From NCBI GenBank assembly GCA_937893675.1, contig CALBGI010000041.1:1-64000 (forward strand): 64,000 nucleotides of DNA, read 5' to 3'. Below the pieces are notes generated by a model. The model saw only the letters and a program-made list of their open reading frames with translations. It was not told the origin of the DNA and searched no databases. The translations under genes and the position numbers were made by a program. Source of the DNA: an uncultured Blautia sp. (GTDB lineage Bacteria; Bacillota; Clostridia; Lachnospirales; Lachnospiraceae). Shown here in pieces: positions 58,873 to 64,000 of this stretch (position 1 is the stretch's first letter; the number at the start of each line of letters is the position of its first letter).

Positions 58873-59781
58873 ATGGCAGAGACAATGAAAGATTACGAGG
58901 CAGAGCTGGAAGCATCCTTCAAGAAGATCGAAGAAGGAGATATTCTTACAGGAACAGTGATCAGTGTGGATGAAAAAGAAGTGATTCTTGATTTAAGATA
59001 TTATGCAGAGGGAATTATACCGGCGGAAAATTACAGCAGAGAGCCTGGATTTTCCATAAAGGATCAGGTACATGTGGGCGATGAGGTGTCTGCCACGGTT
59101 GTGAGACGAGATGACGGACACGGAAATATTCTTCTTTCCAGGATTGAGGCAGCCGATATTCTGGCCTGGGATAAGCTTTTGGAACTGAAGGAATCAAAAG
59201 AGATTCTGGAGGTTGTGGTTAAGGATGTAGTAAAAGCGGGAGTGATCGCTTATGTAGAAGGTGTGCGCGGCTTTATTCCGGCATCGAAGCTTTCTCTTTC
59301 CTATGTGGAAAATCTGGAGGATTATCTGGATAAGTCCATAGAAGTACAGGTATTTGATGTGGATAAGGATCAGAAACGGTTAATTCTTTCCGCAAAGGAG
59401 ATACTGAAAGAAAGAGCAGAAGAGCAGCGCAAAAAGAGCATTTCCAATGTACAGGTAGGCTTTGTCACAGAGGGCACGGTAGAAAGCCTTCAGCCTTACG
59501 GCGCCTTTGTAAATCTTGGAAACGGCCTTTCCGGTCTGGTGCATATTTCCCAGATTTGCGAAAAGAGAATCAAAAAACCTTCTGAGGTGCTTGCAGAGGG
59601 AGATAAAGTAAAGGTAAAAGTAATTGCCATCAAAGACGGAAAATTGAGTCTCAGCATCAAGGAAGCTTCGGACATGATGGCAAAAGAAATCGAAGAGGAA
59701 GTGATCGAGCTTCCCGATGCAAAGGAACAGGCATCCACATCGCTGGGAGCTCTGTTTGCCAACCTTAAGCTGGATAAATAA
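58873..59781 (+). CDS. S1-domain RNA-binding protein
   Basis: 302 aa with three S1 domains: GDILTGTVISVDEKEVILDLRYYAEGIIPAENY (about 21-90), a second weaker one with DVVKAGVIAYVEGVRGFIPASKL (about 105-175), and GFVTEGTVESLQPYGAFVNLGNGLSGLVHISQI (about 195-270). It is a short S1-like protein of the Firmicute type, probably binding mRNA or ribosomes. Expressed from a TATACT promoter that is framed by a TAAGTG/CACTTA inverted repeat. Confidence 0.93.
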   Translation: MAETMKDYEAELEASFKKIEEGDILTGTVISVDEKEVILDLRYYAEGIIPAENYSREPGFSIKDQVHVGDEVSATVVRRDDGHGNILLSRIEAADILAWDKLLELKESKEILEVVVKDVVKAGVIAYVEGVRGFIPASKLSLSYVENLEDYLDKSIEVQVFDVDKDQKRLILSAKEILKERAEEQRKKSISNVQVGFVTEGTVESLQPYGAFVNLGNGLSGLVHISQICEKRIKKPSEVLAEGDKVKVKVIAIKDGKLSLSIKEASDMMAKEIEEEVIELPDAKEQASTSLGALFANLKLDK

Positions 59782-59798
59782 ACGACAGGTGAATGTGA

Positions 59799-61469
59799 AT
59801 GAAAAATCAGGAGAAAATATTTGTCATCGGACACAAAAATCCGGATACGGATTCTATCTGTTCAGCCATTGCCTATGCGGATATCAAAAACCGCACTATG
59901 CAGGAAAAGAAATATGTTCCGAAGAGGGCCGGACAGATCAATGAGGAGACCCAGTATGTGCTGAATTATTTTGGCGTACAGGCTCCGGGGTATATTGGAA
60001 ACATTGGCACGCAGGTAAAAGACATGGATATTCGGATCAGCCCGGAGGTGGACAAAACCATGTCTCTGAAAAATGCCTGGGATCTTATGCGGGAGAACAG
60101 CATTGTAACGCTTCCCATTCGGGACAAAGAGGGCGTGCTGGAGGGACTTCTCACCATTGGAGATATTGCGCAGACGTATATGGACACCACGGACAGTTAT
60201 CTTCTTTCCAACGCAAGGACACAGTACAAACGGATCGCGGAGACCCTGGACGGTGTGATCCTGGAAGGAAATGAACACGGATATTTTGTGGACGGCAAGG
60301 TTCTTGTCGGAACGGCGAATCCGGAGATGATGAAGCAGTATATTGAGGAAAATGATATGCTGATCCTGGGCGACAGAACCGAGGATCATCTTCAGGCCAT
60401 CAAGCAGAATGTGAGCTGCATTATTGTGGGAATGGGAATTGAAGTATCTGAGGAGGTTTTAAAGCTTGCTCATGAGAGAAATATCATTGTGATCATGTCT
60501 CCCTACGATACGTTTACCATATCCAGGCTGATCAATCAGAGTATTCCTGTAAAATTTATTATGAAAAAGGACAATCTGATCACCTTTTCCACGGAGGATT
60601 TTACAGACGATATTCAGGATGTGATGATCAAGAACCGGCATCGGGCATTTCCGGTCATCAATAAGCGGGGAAAATGTATCGGAACCATATCCAGGCGAAA
60701 TTTTCTGGACATGCATAAGAAAAAAGTTGTGCTGGTAGACCACAATGAAAAAGGCCAGGCCGTGGAAAACATTGAAAAGGCGGATATTCTGGAAATCATA
60801 GATCATCATAAGCTGGGCTCGCTGGAAACGATCAATCCGATTTCTTTCAGAAATCAGCCGGTGGGCTGTACAGCGACGATCCTCTACCAGATGTACGGCG
60901 AGCAGAGACTGGATATTTCTCCGACCATTGCAGGGCTTTTGTGCGCAGCCATCATTTCGGATACGCTGATGTTCCGCTCACCTACCTGTACTTTGCAGGA
61001 CAAAATGGCTGCCGGTGCATTGGCATTGATTGCCGGGATTGATATTCCGGAATTTGCAAAAGCTATGTTTAAAGCAGGAAGCAACCTGAAGGATAAGGCA
61101 CCGGAGGAGATTTTTTATCAGGATTACAAAAAATTTATCGCAGAGGGAAATGTTACCTTCAGTGTTGGGCAGATCAGCTCCATGGATGCGGAAGAGCTGA
61201 AAACCATCCGCGAAAAACTGAAGCCGTTCCTCATAAGCGAATGCGGGCGTCATGGGGTTTCCATGGTTTATTTCATGCTCACAAATATTATCGACGAATC
61301 CACAGAGCTTCTTTTTTATGGAGAAGGAAGCGAGGAGCTGGCAAAAATGGCGTTTCACATGGAGCCGGAGGATGGAAGCATGAAGCTTGCAGGCGTGGTT
61401 TCCAGGAAGAAACAGCTGATTCCTGCCATGATGGAGGCAGTTCAGCTTCTTCAGAACGATTTCAGTTAG
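59799..61469 (+). CDS. Mn-dependent inorganic pyrophosphatase with CBS/DRTGG domains
   Basis: 556 aa. Family II PPase (DHH) motifs: VIGHKNPDTDSICSAIAYADI at the start and DHHKLGSLETINPISF near residue 335; the C-terminal DHHA2 domain is SECGRHGVSMVYF-like. Between them lie two CBS repeats (NSIVTLPIRDKEGVLEGLLTIGDIA and DVMIKNRHRAFPVINKRGKCIGTISRRNF) with a DRTGG domain in the middle (IEENDMLILGDRTEDHLQAI). CBS-PPases are inhibited or activated by AMP, ADP, ATP or Ap4A. It removes PPi using Mn2+. Confidence 0.97.
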   Translation: MKNQEKIFVIGHKNPDTDSICSAIAYADIKNRTMQEKKYVPKRAGQINEETQYVLNYFGVQAPGYIGNIGTQVKDMDIRISPEVDKTMSLKNAWDLMRENSIVTLPIRDKEGVLEGLLTIGDIAQTYMDTTDSYLLSNARTQYKRIAETLDGVILEGNEHGYFVDGKVLVGTANPEMMKQYIEENDMLILGDRTEDHLQAIKQNVSCIIVGMGIEVSEEVLKLAHERNIIVIMSPYDTFTISRLINQSIPVKFIMKKDNLITFSTEDFTDDIQDVMIKNRHRAFPVINKRGKCIGTISRRNFLDMHKKKVVLVDHNEKGQAVENIEKADILEIIDHHKLGSLETINPISFRNQPVGCTATILYQMYGEQRLDISPTIAGLLCAAIISDTLMFRSPTCTLQDKMAAGALALIAGIDIPEFAKAMFKAGSNLKDKAPEEIFYQDYKKFIAEGNVTFSVGQISSMDAEELKTIREKLKPFLISECGRHGVSMVYFMLTNIIDESTELLFYGEGSEELAKMAFHMEPEDGSMKLAGVVSRKKQLIPAMMEAVQLLQNDFS

Positions 61470-61481
61470 AAAGGAATGCGT

Positions 61482-62063
61482 ATGGCGAAACAAGTCTGGA
61501 AACCGGGAAATATGCTCTATCCTCTGCCGGCGGTGATGGTAAGCGTAACCGATGGAAAAGGGCAGGACAATATCATCACCATTGCCTGGGCTGGCACGGT
61601 ATGTACCAATCCGCCCATGGTGTCCATTTCTGTGCGTCCCTCACGCTATTCCTATGAAATGCTGAAGGAAACGGGAGAATTTGTCATAAATCTTACAACA
61701 GAGGACCTGGCTTTTGCCACAGATTTCTGCGGCGTTCGTTCCGGAAGAGACGTGGACAAATTCAGGGAAATGCATCTTACCAAAGAAAAAGCGCAGTTTG
61801 TGAAAGCGCCCATGATAGGCGAGGCTCCGGTATGCATTGAATGCAGGGTTCGGGAAATAAAAGAGCTTGGCTCTCATCATATGTTTCTCGCAGATGTCCT
61901 GGCCGTGCATGCGGAGGAAGAATATATGGATGAAAAGGGCAAATTTCATCTGAATTTGTCGAAGCTTCTGGTTTATTCCCATGGAAAATATCTCGCAACG
62001 GGCAAATGTCTCGGGACTTTTGGCTTTAGTGTAAAAAAGAAGAAAAACAAAGGGAAACGTTAG
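61482..62063 (+). CDS. Flavin reductase family protein
   Basis: 193 aa from the ATG at 61482, 6 nt after AAAGGA; the ATG at 61476 lies too close. The FMN-binding split-barrel fold is seen in GNMLYPLPAVMVSVTDGKGQDNIITIAWAGTVCTNPPMVSISVRPSRYSYEML and FVINLTTEDLAFATDFCGVRSGRDVDKF. It probably binds FMN and transfers hydride from NAD(P)H; the partner is unknown. 12 nt after the pyrophosphatase gene. Confidence 0.92.
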   Translation: MAKQVWKPGNMLYPLPAVMVSVTDGKGQDNIITIAWAGTVCTNPPMVSISVRPSRYSYEMLKETGEFVINLTTEDLAFATDFCGVRSGRDVDKFREMHLTKEKAQFVKAPMIGEAPVCIECRVREIKELGSHHMFLADVLAVHAEEEYMDEKGKFHLNLSKLLVYSHGKYLATGKCLGTFGFSVKKKKNKGKR

Positions 62064-62105
62064 ATATTTTAGAAAGGATTGCGATATCAGGTGGCTTGTG
62101 CTAAA

Positions 62106-62624
62106 ATGAAAAATGCAAAAACAAACAATATTACGTTGATTGGCATGCCAGGCGCCGGCAAAAGCACATTAGGAGTGGTTCTTGCCAAGGTTCTTGGATA
62201 TGAGTTTTTAGATTCAGACCTTCTGATCCAGAAGCAGGAAAAAAGAAAGCTTCACAGGATCATTGAGGAGGAAGGGTACGAAGGATTCCGACAGATTGAA
62301 AACAGGGTGAATGCATCCATAGAAGCAGAAGAGACCGTAATTGCCACAGGCGGAAGTGTGATTTACTGCCAGGAGGCAATGGAGCATCTCAGATCAATCA
62401 GCACAGTGGTGTATCTCAGGCTCCCTCTGGAAGCCCTTTCTAAGAGGCTGGGCAATTTGAAGGGACGAGGTGTTCTGCTGAAAGAGGGACAGACTCTTGA
62501 GAGTCTTTATCTGGAAAGAAGCCCGCTTTATGAAAAATATGCAGACGTGATCGCAGAGGAAGAAGGGAAAAATCTGGAGGAGAGTCTGCAGGAGGTTTTA
62601 TACAGGTTACAGGGGGAATTATAA
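62106..62624 (+). CDS. aroK: Shikimate kinase
   Basis: 172 aa from ATG 62106, preceded by AGGTGG; a TTG at 62079 and a GTG at 62091 are alternatives. Walker A IGMPGAGKSTLGVVLA, DSD in YEFLDSDLLI, GFRQIENRV and GGSVIYC fit the shikimate-kinase fold, with lid GRGVLLKEG instead of the usual RPLL pattern, so substrate could differ. No other aro genes are adjacent. Confidence 0.82.
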   Translation: MKNAKTNNITLIGMPGAGKSTLGVVLAKVLGYEFLDSDLLIQKQEKRKLHRIIEEEGYEGFRQIENRVNASIEAEETVIATGGSVIYCQEAMEHLRSISTVVYLRLPLEALSKRLGNLKGRGVLLKEGQTLESLYLERSPLYEKYADVIAEEEGKNLEESLQEVLYRLQGEL

Positions 62625-62631
62625 ATTTTTG

Positions 62632-62659
62632 TTTACAAATACAGAAAATGTGTTATAAT
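62632..62659 (+). promoter_or_regulatory. Promoter of murA
   Basis: TTTACA and TATAAT with a 16-bp spacer, about 90 nt before the ATG. Confidence 0.75.
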
Positions 62660-62747
62660 ATGAAATTGACTTTGAAAAAGTGGACCTGCATGGATGAATT
62701 TGTAAGCAGAAAATTACCGACGGAGTAGAATAATATAGAGGTGTGTT

Positions 62748-64000
62748 ATGGAACAGTATGTGATTAAAGGTGGTAACCCTCTGGTTGGCGAAGTAGAAAT
62801 TGCAGGTGCAAAAAATGCAGCCCTTGCGATTCTTGCAGCGGCAATTATGACGGATGAGACCATTCTGATCGAGAACCTGCCGGATGTCAGAGACATTAAT
62901 GTCCTGCTTGAGGCGATTGCCGGTATTGGAGCGCAGGTAGAACGTGTCAGCCGGTCTACTGTAAAGATCAATGGTTCTACCATTGGCGATGTAAGTGTAG
63001 ATTACGAATATATCAAAAAAATCAGAGCTTCTTACTATCTGCTCGGAGCTCTGCTCGGAAAATATAAACATGCGGAAGTTCCGCTTCCGGGCGGCTGCAA
63101 CATCGGAAGCCGTCCTATCGACCAGCATCTGAAGGGATTCAGGGCACTTGGAGCAGATGTGGACATCCTTCACGGGGCTATTGTGGCCAAGGCGAAGAAT
63201 TTGAGAGGAAGTCATATTTTCCTGGATGTGGTTTCTGTTGGTGCTACCATTAATATCATGATGGCAGCTTCCATGGCTCCCGGAAGAACGATCATCGAGA
63301 ACGCGGCCAGAGAGCCTCATGTGGTGGATGTTGCCAACTTCCTGAACAGCATGGGAGCGAACATCAAGGGTGCGGGAACCGATGTCATCCGCATCAGAGG
63401 TGTGGAGAAGCTTCACCGCACAGAATACTCCATTATCCCGGATCAGATTGAAGCGGGAACCTTTATGTTTGCAGCTGCTGCCACAGGCGGAGATGTGACG
63501 GTTAAGAATGTCATTCCGAAGCATCTGGAAGCAACCACCGCAAAGCTGGAGGAAATCGGCTGTGAGGTAGAGGAATTTGATGATGCGGTTCGTGTACGCG
63601 CAGGGCGCAAGCTTTACCGCACACATGTCAAAACCCTTCCCTATCCCGGATATCCTACGGATATGCAGCCGCAGATAGCAGTGACGCTTGCCCTTGCGGA
63701 GGGAACCAGCATTGTGACAGAGAGTATTTTTGAGAATCGTTTCAAATATGTGGATGAGCTGGCGCGTATGGGCGCCAACATCAAGGTAGAGGGAAACACC
63801 GCTATCATTGATGGTGTGGAAAGTCTTACCGGAGCCAGAGTCAGCGCACCGGATCTTCGGGCAGGGGCAGCGCTTGTGATTGCAGGGCTTGCCGCTCAGG
63901 GTGTGACGGTTGTGGACGATATTGTATATATCCAGAGAGGATACGAGAATTTTGAGGAAAAGCTCAGAAGTCTTGGAGCAGAAATTGAGCGGGTTTCCAG
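62748..64000 (+). CDS. murA: UDP-N-acetylglucosamine 1-carboxyvinyltransferase, 3'-truncated by window
   Basis: About 417 codons are visible from the ATG at 62748 (GAGGTGTGTT upstream); the frame is open at the right edge. Substrate-binding KGGNPLVGEVEIAGAKNAALAILAAAIM, the catalytic Cys in PLPGGCNIGSRPIDQH (fosfomycin target), and DQIEAGTFM are present. It transfers enolpyruvate from PEP to UDP-GlcNAc, the first committed step of peptidoglycan synthesis. The sequence reaches almost the full family length, so only a few residues are missing. Confidence 0.97.
   Translation, partial: MEQYVIKGGNPLVGEVEIAGAKNAALAILAAAIMTDETILIENLPDVRDINVLLEAIAGIGAQVERVSRSTVKINGSTIGDVSVDYEYIKKIRASYYLLGALLGKYKHAEVPLPGGCNIGSRPIDQHLKGFRALGADVDILHGAIVAKAKNLRGSHIFLDVVSVGATINIMMAASMAPGRTIIENAAREPHVVDVANFLNSMGANIKGAGTDVIRIRGVEKLHRTEYSIIPDQIEAGTFMFAAAATGGDVTVKNVIPKHLEATTAKLEEIGCEVEEFDDAVRVRAGRKLYRTHVKTLPYPGYPTDMQPQIAVTLALAEGTSIVTESIFENRFKYVDELARMGANIKVEGNTAIIDGVESLTGARVSAPDLRAGAALVIAGLAAQGVTVVDDIVYIQRGYENFEEKLRSLGAEIERVS

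Overview
The window looks like the replication-origin region of a Firmicute chromosome from the Lachnospiraceae (a Blautia-like gut clostridium is my best guess; the genus cannot be fixed from sequence alone). Support comes from the clostridial core order rpmH, rnpA, yidD, yidC, jag, mnmE, mnmG, rsmG on one side of an origin with DnaA boxes and dnaA, dnaN, yaaA, recF on the other, from nearby parA/parB with exact parS sites, and from DUF4446, DUF3881 and GldG/DUF4340 genes. Most genes left of about 49.8 kb read leftward and most right of it read rightward, as expected for forks leaving the origin; carB and the loci at 13.7-17.6 kb read against that trend.

Layout. 0-3.5 kb: YhcG-type nuclease, then a heat-shock pair (Hsp20, zinc-less DnaJ) under a CIRCE operator. 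3.8-6.9 kb: Rpn/PDDEXK transposase-like protein and a MarR-MATE operon with a visible operator. 6.9-10.2 kb: carB alone. 10.2-13.4 kb: signal peptidase I, a two-gene operon (helical protein plus YccF) behind a manganese riboswitch of the yybP-ykoY class, and an HtrA protease. 13.6-16 kb: an SsuABC/ThiXYZ-like importer divergent from htrA. 16-20.8 kb: a small FTR-like cysteine protein, a second MATE gene, and an HTH/PLDc_N/ABC-2 operon. 20.9-23.7 kb: SDR, rhodanese and CoA-disulfide-reductase-like operon. 23.7-25.4 kb: a deletion scar with two truncated genes and an orphan LytTR regulator. 25.4-30.9 kb: EamA exporter, WYL regulator, a 33-aa protein, RecD2, and an ATPase/DUF4869 pair beside tRNA-Arg(CCT). 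31-35.7 kb: DUF3881, serS, DUF4446, parB, parA. 35.7-38 kb: a 117-bp tandem repeat and the parS cluster. 37.6-42.4 kb: a Gld-type ABC operon. 42.6-49.7 kb: the rsmG-to-rpmH block. 49.7-51.8 kb: bipartite oriC around dnaA. 51.8-64 kb: dnaN, yaaA, recF, a TPR/acidic/degenerate-AAA protein where gyrB is often found, rsmA, a candidate small RNA, an alarmone synthetase, an S1 protein, a CBS-type pyrophosphatase, a flavin reductase, shikimate kinase and the start of murA.

Most worth a second look: (1) a palindromic repeat present twice, each time between convergent genes, whose outer stem shows compensatory base changes; (2) the Mn riboswitch in front of a YccF operon; (3) three exact parS sites plus one near-match within 1.9 kb, two of them inside coding sequence; (4) a candidate small RNA with a Fur-like box between convergent genes; (5) the TPR/degenerate-AAA protein after recF; (6) the ATPase/DUF4869 pair beside tRNA-Arg. 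Coordinates and motifs were read by eye; family assignments rest on recognised motifs, not on database searches.
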